Part shown: piece after piece, positions 8,647 to 17,745 of the stretch | How the letters are laid out: every line of letters starts with the position of its first letter | Numbering within the stretch: position 1 is the first letter of the stretch | From: Shewanella sp. UCD-KL12 | Lineage (GTDB): Bacteria; Pseudomonadota; Gammaproteobacteria; Enterobacterales; Shewanellaceae | Length of the DNA stretch: 64,000 nt | Assembly: GCF_001957125.1 (NCBI RefSeq) | Contig: NZ_MPHJ01000007.1 | Coordinates: 1-64,000, forward strand | Direction: 5' to 3' | The notes under the pieces: model-generated | Told to the model about the DNA's origin: nothing | Seen by the model: the letters and a program-made list of their open reading frames with translations, nothing else | The model's database searches: none | Position numbers and translations under genes: made by a program

Positions 8647-8995
8647 TAGTGATCACCTCTATGATGGGGTCTAAGTTACTTGGGCTATTTTCAACGCTGG
8701 CAGCAACGAGTTGTCGACTACAGTAGTCATAAAGGCGGTTCAGGCTTGTTGCGACTTCACCACCATTTTCAAGATCTAACATTGAGTCGAGTCCATGCAC
8801 TATGTTGAGACACTTATTAACGCTCTTACCCTTATCTTCAAAACTTTTACGCTCCATAAACCCTCGAGTTCGCTCCATCTCTTCGAGTAGTCCATCAAGC
8901 AGCATACGTACCATCTCGTGGGGATTTGCCGCTGCTGCTCTGGCATCTAAAGTTGTCTGTTTATAAGCGCTGAAGGGATCATGCTCATTCAACAT
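8615..8995 (-). CDS. fliS: Flagellin chaperone FliS (LafC)
   Basis: Cytosolic chaperone that holds flagellin before export, 126 residues. The start YKQTTLDARAAAANPHEMVRMLLDGLLEEM is close to the FliS pattern (Y-x-Q then P-x-x-L/M-V-x-M-L-x-D-G) and the C-terminal half is helical. It lies 17 bases after fliD. Confidence 0.92.
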   Translation of the reverse strand: MLNEHDPFSAYKQTTLDARAAAANPHEMVRMLLDGLLEEMERTRGFMERKSFEDKGKSVNKCLNIVHGLDSMLDLENGGEVATSLNRLYDYCSRQLVAASVENSPSNLDPIIEVITNVREGWANLN

Positions 8996-9012
8996 AGTGT
9001 TGGTTTCCTTTG

Positions 9013-10371
9013 TTAAAACAGCCCGCTGGCTGAACTCATTTTCATAATGTTGGCTTCCATTGCAGTAAATTGGGCCAGGTAGATCTGATACCTTTGCTGC
9101 ATCTGGTAGTCATGGCGATCCATGTTGTCTTCGACGCGAGAAACCTGTTTATCTAGGTTGCCCTGCTTAAGATCTAAGTAGCCATTAGACTTAGTAAATG
9201 GATCGATCATGGTATCGAGGCGGTCGACATAACCGCCATCGTCGGTAAACATGGCTTTTACTGCAGATGGGTCACTTTTGAGGGCTTCTGAGAGCTTGTC
9301 GTCATTGACCTCAAGCTTGCCGTCACGAGTCATCTCAATGCCAATATCCGATAGACGCATGCCGTTAGGTGAGGGGGTGAAAACTGTTTGTCTCATGCTG
9401 TTTTGTAGCATGCGAATGCTAGAGTCCCCTTTTAGAACTCCTAATTGCTCTTCAGTGACTGAGCCACTGCCAGATGAAGAGTCATCGTCTTCGTCGTCAT
9501 CATCTTTTTCATCATCAACTTCATCGGCAACTTCACTGCCCATAGAGCGGGTAAGCTTGTTGATCTGATCCATAAGAGTATTGAAGGCATCGACAAAGTC
9601 GTTAACCGCTTGCTCGCTGGATTCGAAGTCAGTCCCGACTGTAATCGTGCTACTTTCTCCGGCTTGATGAACCTTGTTGAGTTCGATATTCATGCCATCG
9701 ACGACATTTTCTAGGTAGTTACTACTACTCTGAATATCAATACCATTGAGTGTTGCCAATGCATCTTGGGCGGCGCGGCGTTCTGTCATGCCAAAACTGG
9801 CACCGTTATCAAGTACGGTGATCTCACTCGCTGCACCTGTTTTTGTTGAGGTCAGCATAAACTCAACATTGCCACCAGTGCGTACTAAAGAAGCTTGTAC
9901 CCCAGGGTTGTCGGGGTGATCATTGATATAGTCTCTGAACTGGCTGATGGTGACACTGCCATCACTATTGATTGCGCCCATATCTATGGTCAGCACCTCA
10001 CCATCTATCTCTATGGTGAAATCTCCACTGGTTGGAAGACCTGTAGCATCTTCACTAGCAAAGGTTTTTGTTAGCTGATGGGCTTGAGCAAGCTGTTTGA
10101 CGATGAGGTCATAACTCCCTTCAGGCGCATCGGTGCCGACAGTAACAGAGGCATTGTCATCACTGACTGAAACTGTTTTATCATCGAAGGCATCGCCATC
10201 GATTTTTTCCAGTTTACTGGTCATGTTGTTTAAGCTTTTCTCTAGCACACCATAGGCATCAAGCTGAGCTTGATAGCGATTCATTTGGGTTTTGTAGAGC
10301 TCATCTTTACCCATACGTTCAGCCATAATCAGTTGTTCGGCGAACTGGGCGGCACTCATACCAGATATCAT
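9013..10371 (-). CDS. fliD: Filament cap protein FliD (LafB)
   Basis: Builds the filament cap that assists flagellin polymerisation. The N- and C-terminal coiled-coil regions frame a central domain; the C terminus holds the typical helical stretch with MDRHDYQMQQRYQIYLAQFT. Length (452) is normal. Around residues 280-300 it carries a run rich in aspartate and glutamate followed by SSSGSGS, an unusual low-complexity insert. AGGAGG precedes the ATG. It heads the lafBCDEFSTU gene string. Confidence 0.93.
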   Translation of the reverse strand: MISGMSAAQFAEQLIMAERMGKDELYKTQMNRYQAQLDAYGVLEKSLNNMTSKLEKIDGDAFDDKTVSVSDDNASVTVGTDAPEGSYDLIVKQLAQAHQLTKTFASEDATGLPTSGDFTIEIDGEVLTIDMGAINSDGSVTISQFRDYINDHPDNPGVQASLVRTGGNVEFMLTSTKTGAASEITVLDNGASFGMTERRAAQDALATLNGIDIQSSSNYLENVVDGMNIELNKVHQAGESSTITVGTDFESSEQAVNDFVDAFNTLMDQINKLTRSMGSEVADEVDDEKDDDDEDDDSSSGSGSVTEEQLGVLKGDSSIRMLQNSMRQTVFTPSPNGMRLSDIGIEMTRDGKLEVNDDKLSEALKSDPSAVKAMFTDDGGYVDRLDTMIDPFTKSNGYLDLKQGNLDKQVSRVEDNMDRHDYQMQQRYQIYLAQFTAMEANIMKMSSASGLF

Positions 10372-10696
10372 TGTGACTCCTCCTGTTAAAGGGGTAGGGC
10401 AATCTCTATGCCAAAAGTTAAGTTATTGTTTAAATTGGTTTTACTTTTGTGTTGTGATTAAGTGTCTCTAAATCACTTCCGATTAAATCTGCTATACGGG
10501 AAGTGAGGCTTCCGCTTAGTTCGTTGAATGCAAAGCCACTAGCCGACAAGGTTTAAAGGCGACCTTTTGTGGGAGAGATGAAGTGAGTGTTAGAGAAATC
10601 TTGTTGTTAACGGGAGAGTTATAGTGAGGTCTAGATAGAAAAAAGGAGCCGTAAGGCTCCTTTATACAGCTTACTCTAGATAGTAAGCTTAGGTGC
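10372..10696 (-). promoter_or_regulatory. Spacer between lafA and fliD
   Basis: 325 bases without a gene. It holds the lafA terminator on its right side and must carry the promoter for the fliD-lafU genes. I see a ribosome site (AGGAGG) before fliD but no sigma-28 match I would defend. Confidence 0.4.
10638..10663 (-). terminator. Terminator of lafA
   Basis: A perfect nine-base-pair stem (10642-10650 with 10655-10663) with a four-base loop is followed on the minus strand by a T tract. It lies 34 bases after the lafA stop codon. Confidence 0.9.
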
Positions 10697-11503
10697 TTAT
10701 AGCAGACCCATAACCAAACCAGTGTTCTGGTTGGCTGAAGATAGGATGCTAGTACCTGCTTGAACAAGTAACTGGTTTTTAGTCATGTTTGCTGTTTCTA
10801 CAGCAAAATCGGCATCCATGATACGGCCAGCAGCCGCTTTAGTATTTTCGGTGACATTAGCTAAGTTAGATGATGTATGACCTAGGCGGTTAATGTTGGC
10901 ACCTAAATTAGAGCGTTCATTACCAATGTTATCGATAAATGTATCTATGTTGCCAATTGCGGTAGTACCACCACCTGCAGCACTAATATCAGTAGTATCA
11001 CCAGCAAGCTTAGCCACAACATCAGTCTTAACATCTAATGTTTCAGCAGCACCTGCACCAATCTGGAATTTAACTCCACCGTCTAACGTAGCGAATAGGT
11101 TGTTACCCGCGTATTCAGTTTGGCCAACGATACGATCGACCTCTTTTGTTAGCTCTTGGTATTCAGCATTCAGTGCTTTTAGATCTTCCGCTGAGTTCAC
11201 GCCGTTAGCCGCTTGTGTAGCTAGCTCTTTCTGGCGGTTAGCGATTGTGTTTAGCTCATCCAGCGCGCCATCGGCAGTCTGAAGCATAGAAGTTGCATCT
11301 GACACGTTACGGCTAGCAGTTTCCATGCCTACAACGTTAGCGTTTAGACGAGAAGCGATCTGTAGACCGGCAGCATCATCAGATGCACTGTTGATACGAA
11401 GACCTGTTGATAGGCGCTCCATAGAGGTTGTAAGTAAGCTATTGTTTTTACCTACAGCATTTTGAGCGACCATAGACGCATAGTTAGTATGAACTGATAA
11501 CAT
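10697..11503 (-). CDS. lafA: Lateral flagellin LafA
   Basis: Structural protein of the lateral filament, 268 residues. The conserved helical N terminus (NYASMVAQNAVGKNN, MERLSTGLRINSASDDAAG) and C terminus (TENTKAAAGRIMDADFA, LVQAGTSILSSANQ) are intact. The variable central domain is very short, as is normal for lateral flagellins. GGAG precedes the ATG by eight bases. It is a single gene with its own terminator, and a sigma-28-like promoter lies about 115 bases upstream. Confidence 0.96.
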   Translation of the reverse strand: MLSVHTNYASMVAQNAVGKNNSLLTTSMERLSTGLRINSASDDAAGLQIASRLNANVVGMETASRNVSDATSMLQTADGALDELNTIANRQKELATQAANGVNSAEDLKALNAEYQELTKEVDRIVGQTEYAGNNLFATLDGGVKFQIGAGAAETLDVKTDVVAKLAGDTTDISAAGGGTTAIGNIDTFIDNIGNERSNLGANINRLGHTSSNLANVTENTKAAAGRIMDADFAVETANMTKNQLLVQAGTSILSSANQNTGLVMGLL

Positions 11504-11617
11504 GGCTGTTTCTCCAAATATTTTAAAAGTTATTCATCTGAGGCTTAGCTGGCTCAATAAATTTTAATGAGGAACAGTAAGTCACAGTTAAACAATTCGT
11601 TGTGTCTCATATTTGAT

Positions 11618-11644
11618 AAAACGACTCCCAAATTTGAAACTGAA
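11618..11644 (-). promoter_or_regulatory. Candidate sigma-28 promoter of lafA
   Basis: TTCAGTTT (6 of 8 to TAAAGTTT), an 11-base spacer and GTCGTTTT (4 of 8 to GCCGATAA) face lafA. The spacing is exact but the -10 box is weak. It would give a leader of about 105 bases. Confidence 0.4.
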
Positions 11645-11742
11645 CCTTCGACTAAAAAATAGTTAAAAAAATATAAATTAGAACACAAACTGGTTGCTTG
11701 CTTTTAGGTTTGCTTACAACGGGTTACTAGTAAGTGTGAGAT

Positions 11743-11768
11743 AAAAAAACCAGCTATATAGCCGGTTA
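11743..11768 (-). terminator. Terminator of the flgB-to-lafW operon
   Basis: A nine-base-pair stem (one G-U pair) followed by seven Ts on the minus strand, located after the lafW-like gene and before the lafA promoter. It separates flg operon transcription from lafA. The rest of 11504-11905 holds no gene. Confidence 0.85.
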
Positions 11769-11905
11769 AATGAATCAAAAAATCAAATAGGAAGGACATG
11801 GAAAGCGTATCAAGGGAGACGAATAGGGGCTCGAAAACCGCTTGAAAACTTATCAGGTCAAATTGATATAGCGACCGACTTTCAACAAACTAAAAATGAA
11901 AGGGA

Positions 11906-12949
11906 CTACTTTAATAATGAAGAAACGTGAGAGCGCGTCACATTAGCCTGGGCCATCACAGCTGTGACCTGCTTATAGAAGGGGCTGGACTGCATATGAC
12001 TGTCTAACTGATTGAGTGTCTCTTCAATCATTTGGCTGTCACTCTGGCTAAGGTTTAGTTTATCGAGCTGACGTTGTAGTTTTAGCTTAGCTTCACCTAT
12101 CTCTCGTAGCTGCTGGTCCACTTTATGTAGTGACTTATTGATCTTAGCGATAGCCTGTTTAAGCTCCTCATTGGTGCCAAAGCGCCACTCTCTTGGATCT
12201 TGCCATGACAACTGTTCATCAACTTTGATTGTTCTGGCTTCACCAGCAGGAAGTCGCTGCCCTTGCCCGGTCATCATAATGCCTGATTTTAACGTTTGCC
12301 AGTGGCTTTTATTGGTGGTGTATATCGTTTCGGTGTTAGCGACAAAACTATTAGACTTTGATACTCCAATGCCAAGCGAGTCCATCTGTTTGGTTATTTT
12401 TGCCTTTAGCTGGTGGGCATTGTCGTTAGCAGGTAGATAGAGACTCGCTGATTTTTGAGCTAGCTGGATAACAACTTGCTCATCTCTTGGCTTAGGGCTA
12501 GCAAGTTCGACAGATTTTAATTTGAACTCATAAAGTGCAGCTGGGCGCTTGGGCGATATCAGGTTTAATTGATGATCGATTAGCGGTGTGTTTTGATATT
12601 CAACTTGAATGCTTGAGAGCCGTTTCTGCATCTGCTTTGCGAGATTGCTCGACTCTATTTGCTGCTGACCTTCTACACTTAATGCTTTTTGGCTCTGTTT
12701 CTTTAGCTGCTTTAGTAGATGGGTTATCTGTCTTAAGCCTTGCTCAGCCACCTGAGAGGCTGAGATTTTATGTTGACCCTGCGTCACTTTCGCCCAACGA
12801 GAGTAGCTCTTTAATCTATGGGTGGGGATATCTGTTCTTTGTTTCGTTTCAGTCTGCTTGAGAGCTGGTTGCTCACCAACAGGGGCGCTGACAGTTTGGC
12901 TACGGTGCTGAACACTCAGCGCATCTGAAACTCCACTAACCATAGCCAT
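11906..12949 (-). CDS. LafW-like protein of the lateral flagellar cluster
   Basis: A 347-residue, mostly helical and Gln/Lys-rich protein with no membrane segment or signal peptide. I do not recognise a domain. Coiled-coil-like heptads occur near residues 265-310 (KINKSLHKVDQQLREIGEAK and onward). It follows flgL by 14 bases and precedes lafA, the position of lafW in Aeromonas and E. coli Flag-2 loci, where it is described as hook-associated or of uncertain role. AAGGAAG precedes the ATG. The name is positional only. Confidence 0.65.
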   Translation of the reverse strand: MAMVSGVSDALSVQHRSQTVSAPVGEQPALKQTETKQRTDIPTHRLKSYSRWAKVTQGQHKISASQVAEQGLRQITHLLKQLKKQSQKALSVEGQQQIESSNLAKQMQKRLSSIQVEYQNTPLIDHQLNLISPKRPAALYEFKLKSVELASPKPRDEQVVIQLAQKSASLYLPANDNAHQLKAKITKQMDSLGIGVSKSNSFVANTETIYTTNKSHWQTLKSGIMMTGQGQRLPAGEARTIKVDEQLSWQDPREWRFGTNEELKQAIAKINKSLHKVDQQLREIGEAKLKLQRQLDKLNLSQSDSQMIEETLNQLDSHMQSSPFYKQVTAVMAQANVTRSHVSSLLK

Positions 12950-12963
12950 GTCGTACTTCCTTG

Positions 12964-13881
12964 TTAAAGTTGGTTAAACAGGGTGAGTTGACTGATTTGT
13001 ACAAAAGTCTGCTGGGTGACCTTTAATGTGGTGAGCTTAAGATTAAACTCAGCTGTCGCTTGGGCATAATCTAGCCCCTCTGTGTCACCAATCACCTCTT
13101 GGTTGAATAGAATCATCTCTTCATGGGACTCCTCCATCAACATCAGACTCTTCTGTTTACCACCTATATCCGTTATAGCACCACTGACGCTCGATAGCGT
13201 GTCATCAAGGGTATCCATCATGGTGTTGGCGATGTTATCAAATCCTGGTTCACCTGGAGATAAACTGGGGTCCTTAAGCACATCGATAAAGTCCTGTGTT
13301 TGGTTAAGGATATCGCTACTACCATTCGAGAAAAGAAACTGCTCTGCTGTCACATTGGCAGCCATCCAAGATGAGCCAGATGTTTGTACCTCTCTTTGGT
13401 TATTATCTCCCTGATAGATGTAGTTACCACTAGCATCTTGACCTATTGGTGCCGTGTTCGTTTCATTACCTGAAAAGATATAGTTGCCTGCATCATCCTG
13501 TGCATTGACGGCGCCAACAAACGCTTCCAGTAACTCTTCAAGTTCAGAGGCGTAAGCCGCTCTGTCTTCAGCTGACAGTGAACCATTGCGAGCCGAAAGG
13601 GTGATTTCTCGCATACGCGACTCTATCTCAACCATAGAGGAGAGGTTGGTTTCTGCACGACCAAAGCTTGAGCTCAGCGACCCTATATTTTTTAGGTATT
13701 GCTCTGTCGCCGCTACATCACGTTGACTTGAGATCACCTTCACTGAGCCGATAGGATCATCTGATGGGCGCAGGATTGACTTACCTGTTGCCATCATCTG
13801 GTTTAGGCGAGCTATGTCTGCTGTGGAGTTTTGCAGACTATTTAGATTACTGGCATATAGGTTGTGGGTACTGACTCGCAT
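12964..13881 (-). CDS. flgL: Hook-filament junction protein FlgL
   Basis: Second hook-filament junction protein (HAP3), 305 residues. The N terminus with ARLNQMMATGKSILRPSDDP and the C-terminal helix with YAQATAEFNLKLTTLKVTQQ are typical of FlgL and related flagellins. It lies 64 bases after flgK and 14 before the lafW-like gene. Confidence 0.94.
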   Translation of the reverse strand: MRVSTHNLYASNLNSLQNSTADIARLNQMMATGKSILRPSDDPIGSVKVISSQRDVAATEQYLKNIGSLSSSFGRAETNLSSMVEIESRMREITLSARNGSLSAEDRAAYASELEELLEAFVGAVNAQDDAGNYIFSGNETNTAPIGQDASGNYIYQGDNNQREVQTSGSSWMAANVTAEQFLFSNGSSDILNQTQDFIDVLKDPSLSPGEPGFDNIANTMMDTLDDTLSSVSGAITDIGGKQKSLMLMEESHEEMILFNQEVIGDTEGLDYAQATAEFNLKLTTLKVTQQTFVQISQLTLFNQL

Positions 13882-13945
13882 TATCTTGTTCCTCTATTCT
13901 GTATCACTAGCGCTGATCGACTCTGGGGCTTATCGCTGTAGGCCA

Positions 13946-15310
13946 CTAAATGTTGAGTATGGTTTGAAAGAGTTGATCGGCTGTGGAGATCACCTTGGCA
14001 TTGGCTTGATAGCTTTGTTGGTAGATGATTAAGTTGACTGCCTCCTCATCCATGTTGACTCCGCTTGTACTAGCCCATTGTGCTTGAGCCTCTCTTTGTA
14101 GGCTGAGCGCGGTATCTTCACTGACTTGCGCTTGTCTTGATTCTGAGCCGAGTTTTCCCACTATGCTTGAGTAGGCATCTCCCATGGAAGCCGTTACATC
14201 GATAGATGCGAAGGTAAATTCCTTGTTCGCTAGCTCAATCAGCTCTTTGAGGTTGCTGTTATCACCTGGGGTGCCATCTTTACCGAAAGCGAGCATCTCG
14301 GCGGTAAAACCATCGGTGACCTTGAGGCTACCGGCTGGGTTTGTTGGGTCGTAGGTGAACAGGTCTTGGGTTGGCGTGTTGCCATTAAGATCGGTACCAC
14401 CTGCTAAAATGGCGTTAAACTCATCGGCAAAGGTGACGGCCATCTCATCGGCAAAGGCCATCGATTCCATCAGGCTGTTGTCACGATAGTCGAGTAACGC
14501 ACCTAAGCTTCCGCCTGCACTTTCATCTAATGGAAAACTTGATTCGCCAAATTTTATGGTGATAGTACTGAGTGCTGGGTTGCTAGGATCTGGCTTCACT
14601 TCTAACGTGGATGCAGTCGTACCTGAAAGCAGTGGTTGACCTTGCGCCAGAGAGATATTGACCATGCCGTTCGCATCTTCAGTGACTCGAATATCAACCA
14701 GTTGCGACAGATCATCGATAGCCGCATCTCTGGCATCTAACAGTGAGGCGGGAACATCGGCCCCCGATCTTTGTATCTCCTCATTGAACTTAGCTATGGT
14801 TTCAAGTTGTGAGTTTATCTCTTTTGCTGAGGCACCAATCTGGCCCTCAATTTGAGTTAGCTGAGAGTTAAGCGACTGGCTAATAGAGTTAAACCTTTGC
14901 CCCATCGCTTTGGCTTCACTGAGCACTCCTTGGCGGTAAGCGATATCACTTGGTTGTTCAAGTGCTGAGTTGAGTGAAGCGAACAGCTGATCGAGTCCAA
15001 AGGAGATATTATTTCCTTTAGAGCCAAAGATCTGTTCAACCTGTCCATAGTAACTACTTTTAACGCGTGAGTAGCCCACACCGCTGGTGGTATTCCAGAG
15101 TTGAGCAACCTCATATTGATCTGAGATACGGCGAACGCCATCTATCTGTACTCCAGCACCACTGCCGTATACGCCACCACCCACAGAGCTCAACATCACT
15201 TGCTGGCGCGAGTAACCTGGCACCATGGCATTTGCGACGTTATTGGAGGTTGCATTCAGGGCTGCCATACTCGATGTGAGTCCTGACATGCCGATATTGA
15301 GCATGCTCAT
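13946..15310 (-). CDS. flgK: Hook-filament junction protein FlgK
   Basis: First hook-filament junction protein (HAP1). The N-terminal rod-hook motif (GMSGLTSSMAALNATSNNVAN) and the C-terminal motif (VNLIIYQQSYQANAKVISTA) are clear. At 454 residues it is shorter than the roughly 550 of enteric FlgK, consistent with loss of an outer domain. It lies 56 bases downstream of flgJ. Confidence 0.95.
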   Translation of the reverse strand: MSMLNIGMSGLTSSMAALNATSNNVANAMVPGYSRQQVMLSSVGGGVYGSGAGVQIDGVRRISDQYEVAQLWNTTSGVGYSRVKSSYYGQVEQIFGSKGNNISFGLDQLFASLNSALEQPSDIAYRQGVLSEAKAMGQRFNSISQSLNSQLTQIEGQIGASAKEINSQLETIAKFNEEIQRSGADVPASLLDARDAAIDDLSQLVDIRVTEDANGMVNISLAQGQPLLSGTTASTLEVKPDPSNPALSTITIKFGESSFPLDESAGGSLGALLDYRDNSLMESMAFADEMAVTFADEFNAILAGGTDLNGNTPTQDLFTYDPTNPAGSLKVTDGFTAEMLAFGKDGTPGDNSNLKELIELANKEFTFASIDVTASMGDAYSSIVGKLGSESRQAQVSEDTALSLQREAQAQWASTSGVNMDEEAVNLIIYQQSYQANAKVISTADQLFQTILNI

Positions 15311-15366
15311 AATATTTCCTTATCTCTGTTATTCGTGTCGTTAGCGTGAGCCGCTATGTGGAGCAA

Positions 15367-15819
15367 TTACTCTTTGTTTGCCTGGTTAAACAGTGGAACG
15401 ACGAGTGCTGGTTGCATCGCCTTAGTGCCACTATTTAGCCCGTTAAACTGGGCTGAATTTGCTGCATTAGCCTCTAGGGTATGTTCAGTAGAAGCGACCG
15501 TGTCAGGCTGAGACTTAAGCGCGGCACTTAATTGTTTTGTCATAACGCTAGCCAGCCCAGTACTCTGCATCTGACTTAAACGGCCGGCTAACTCAGCATC
15601 ATGCCAATCTCGATACATACCATCATTTTGTGATGACAGTGGGCTGTCGCTGTCTGCCATCACATCTGATGCGCTACGCATCTGCTTTAACACCGTTTGC
15701 AAAAACTGCGCTTCAAACTGTTGGCTGACTAATTTAAGTGCGCCATGTTCACCGTTTGCTTTGATCAGTTCACCCGCGCTCAGGTTATTAAGGTATCCAT
15801 GTGAGTTTTCTAATTTCAT
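15367..15819 (-). CDS. flgJ: Short FlgJ rod-assembly protein without hydrolase domain
   Basis: 150 residues matching only the N-terminal rod-binding half of FlgJ (AQFLQTVLKQMRSASDVM, MYRDWHDAELAGRLSQ). The C-terminal peptidoglycan-hydrolase domain of enteric FlgJ is absent, and the gene ends cleanly with flgK 56 bases later, so this is not a frameshift remnant. A separate muramidase would be needed to pass the rod through the wall. Its start overlaps the flgI stop by one base. Confidence 0.92.
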   Translation of the reverse strand: MKLENSHGYLNNLSAGELIKANGEHGALKLVSQQFEAQFLQTVLKQMRSASDVMADSDSPLSSQNDGMYRDWHDAELAGRLSQMQSTGLASVMTKQLSAALKSQPDTVASTEHTLEANAANSAQFNGLNSGTKAMQPALVVPLFNQANKE

Positions 15820-16955
15820 TAGATAACCACCAGTTCAGCTTCTAGGGCACCCGCTTCATCAAGCGCCTGTAAAATTGCCATCAGATCCATTGGGGAAGCG
15901 CCTAGGCTGTTAACCGCGCGAACAACTTCCTCTAAAGCGATGCCTTCAGGCCAAACAAACATATGACCATCACCTGTGTCTATGTCGACCTGGCTATCTG
16001 AGATAACCACTGTTTCTCCCTGTCCTTGGCCTCCCCATACTGGCGCATTAGGTTGGCTGACAAACTCTTGCTCGGTAATAGAAACCGTTAAGTTGCCATG
16101 GCTTACTGCAGCTTTTCTAACGACCACATCGCCACCCATAACCACGGTGCCTGTGCGACTGTTAAAGACAACTCGAGGTGACTTTCGACCTTGCTCTATC
16201 TGTAGCTCTTCGAGCATAGACATAAAGGTAACGCGCTCGCGATTGCTTTTAGGCGCACGTACCAACACTTTGGCACTACTGTCTGCTTGAGCGACATCAG
16301 GGCCAAAAAGTGCATTAACTTGTCGCTCAATATTGCGAGCAGTCATAAAACTTGGGGCTCTTAGGTTCAGCACTATCTGCTCATTGTCATTAAAGTCACT
16401 TTCCATCGGTGCTTCCAATAGCGCCCCATTAGGGATGGTCCCGACGGTCGGGACATTGATGGTGACTGAGGTGCCATTGCGTCCTTGTGCTGAAACGCCA
16501 CCAACGACTAAGTTACCTTGAGCTACTGCGTATATCTCACCGTCGACCGCCCTTAAAGGCGTCATCAGTAAGGTACCGCCACGTAGGCTTTTGGCATCAC
16601 CTAAAGATGAGACGGTAATATCGAGTGTTTGGCCTGGGCTTGCCAAAGGTGGCACGGTTGCGTGGACTGCAACTGCTGCAACGTTTTTCAGTTTAGGGTC
16701 GGTTCTGCCATCTATCTGCACGCCAAACTGTTTGAGCATGTTGACGATAGACTGACTGGTAAACCTAACTTGGGTTCTATCACCTGTGCCGTCGAGTCCG
16801 ACAACTAGACCATAACCGACCAGCTGGTTATCCCTGATCCCTTGGACGTCGACGATATCCATAAGATAACGGTTCTGGCCCTTAGCTTGAACTGGGGGCT
16901 GAGCGATAACAAAAGCGAGAAAAGCACTCGCTATAAATAGACTGAACTGTCTCAT
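15819..16955 (-). CDS. flgI: P-ring protein FlgI
   Basis: Builds the periplasmic P ring. A signal peptide covers about the first 24 residues (ending VQAKG); the mature protein has the typical start [27 protein letters not shown]. Length 378 is normal. It follows flgH by 92 bases. Confidence 0.96.
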   Translation of the reverse strand: MRQFSLFIASAFLAFVIAQPPVQAKGQNRYLMDIVDVQGIRDNQLVGYGLVVGLDGTGDRTQVRFTSQSIVNMLKQFGVQIDGRTDPKLKNVAAVAVHATVPPLASPGQTLDITVSSLGDAKSLRGGTLLMTPLRAVDGEIYAVAQGNLVVGGVSAQGRNGTSVTINVPTVGTIPNGALLEAPMESDFNDNEQIVLNLRAPSFMTARNIERQVNALFGPDVAQADSSAKVLVRAPKSNRERVTFMSMLEELQIEQGRKSPRVVFNSRTGTVVMGGDVVVRKAAVSHGNLTVSITEQEFVSQPNAPVWGGQGQGETVVISDSQVDIDTGDGHMFVWPEGIALEEVVRAVNSLGASPMDLMAILQALDEAGALEAELVVI

Positions 16956-17047
16956 TGGTTAACCTTTGCAGCAGGTGAAAATGGTAAAATAAGGCATGGC
17001 GTTAAACCTTATATAGCTCGCTGATAAAAGCTGTGTAACGGCCTGAA

Positions 17048-17710
17048 TCATAGTGGGAACCAAGGGCTATTGAAGTAACGTGCAGCCCAGCCCATCGCAT
17101 TACTATCAGCGATTGCGCCTTGGCCACCATAGATGATGCGCGCATCGGCAATCCGCTGTGAGGAGATAGTATTATCGTTACCTATATCATCGGTACGGAT
17201 CAGGCCTAGTAGGCGCAGGTATTCATCACCTTGGTTGAGTCTCAACCATTTTTCGCCTCGAATAAGCAGGGCGCCATTAGGCAAGACTTTAGCCACCGTG
17301 ACAGTGATTGAGCCTGAAAGCTGGTTCTGTTGCGTGCTAGAACCCGATCCTTTGAAGCCGCGAGAAGCGGCGCCACTGCCACTACCACTGAAGCTGTCAC
17401 TGCCAGTAGAAGCTTGACCGCCAATTGACATGTCTTGCTCTTTATTCGCTTTAGTATCTGCGCGTTTGCTGGAGTAGGTTTTTTCATCCAGAGCAACGGT
17501 GAGGATGTCTCCCTCCCTAAAAGCACGTTTATCTTTAAACAGGGTTAGCATGTAGCCCTGTCGATATACGCTGCCATTTTTTGCTTCAGGTAGGCTGTAG
17601 TCTATCTCTGGTGGTGCCCACTCAGGTTGCCCCGGCTTGGTCTCTGGCTCGGGGAAGTGAGACACACATCCAGATAACAGTAATAGCATTCCTATCCATA
17701 TGTGGCGCAT
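17048..17710 (-). CDS. flgH: L-ring lipoprotein FlgH
   Basis: Outer-membrane L-ring protein. The signal peptide ends in the lipobox LSGC (cysteine near residue 15). The C-terminal part with LRLLGLIRTDDIGNDNTISS and IADARIIYGG is the FlgH hallmark. Length 220 is normal. Confidence 0.95.
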   Translation of the reverse strand: MRHIWIGMLLLLSGCVSHFPEPETKPGQPEWAPPEIDYSLPEAKNGSVYRQGYMLTLFKDKRAFREGDILTVALDEKTYSSKRADTKANKEQDMSIGGQASTGSDSFSGSGSGAASRGFKGSGSSTQQNQLSGSITVTVAKVLPNGALLIRGEKWLRLNQGDEYLRLLGLIRTDDIGNDNTISSQRIADARIIYGGQGAIADSNAMGWAARYFNSPWFPL

Positions 17711-17745
17711 CTGTTTTCCTTATCTGATAATCAAAGAGTAAAGGC

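Noticed and set aside
9251..9568. Serine-rich plus-strand frame opposite fliD
   Set aside because: Antisense shadow of the Asp-rich stretch of fliD.
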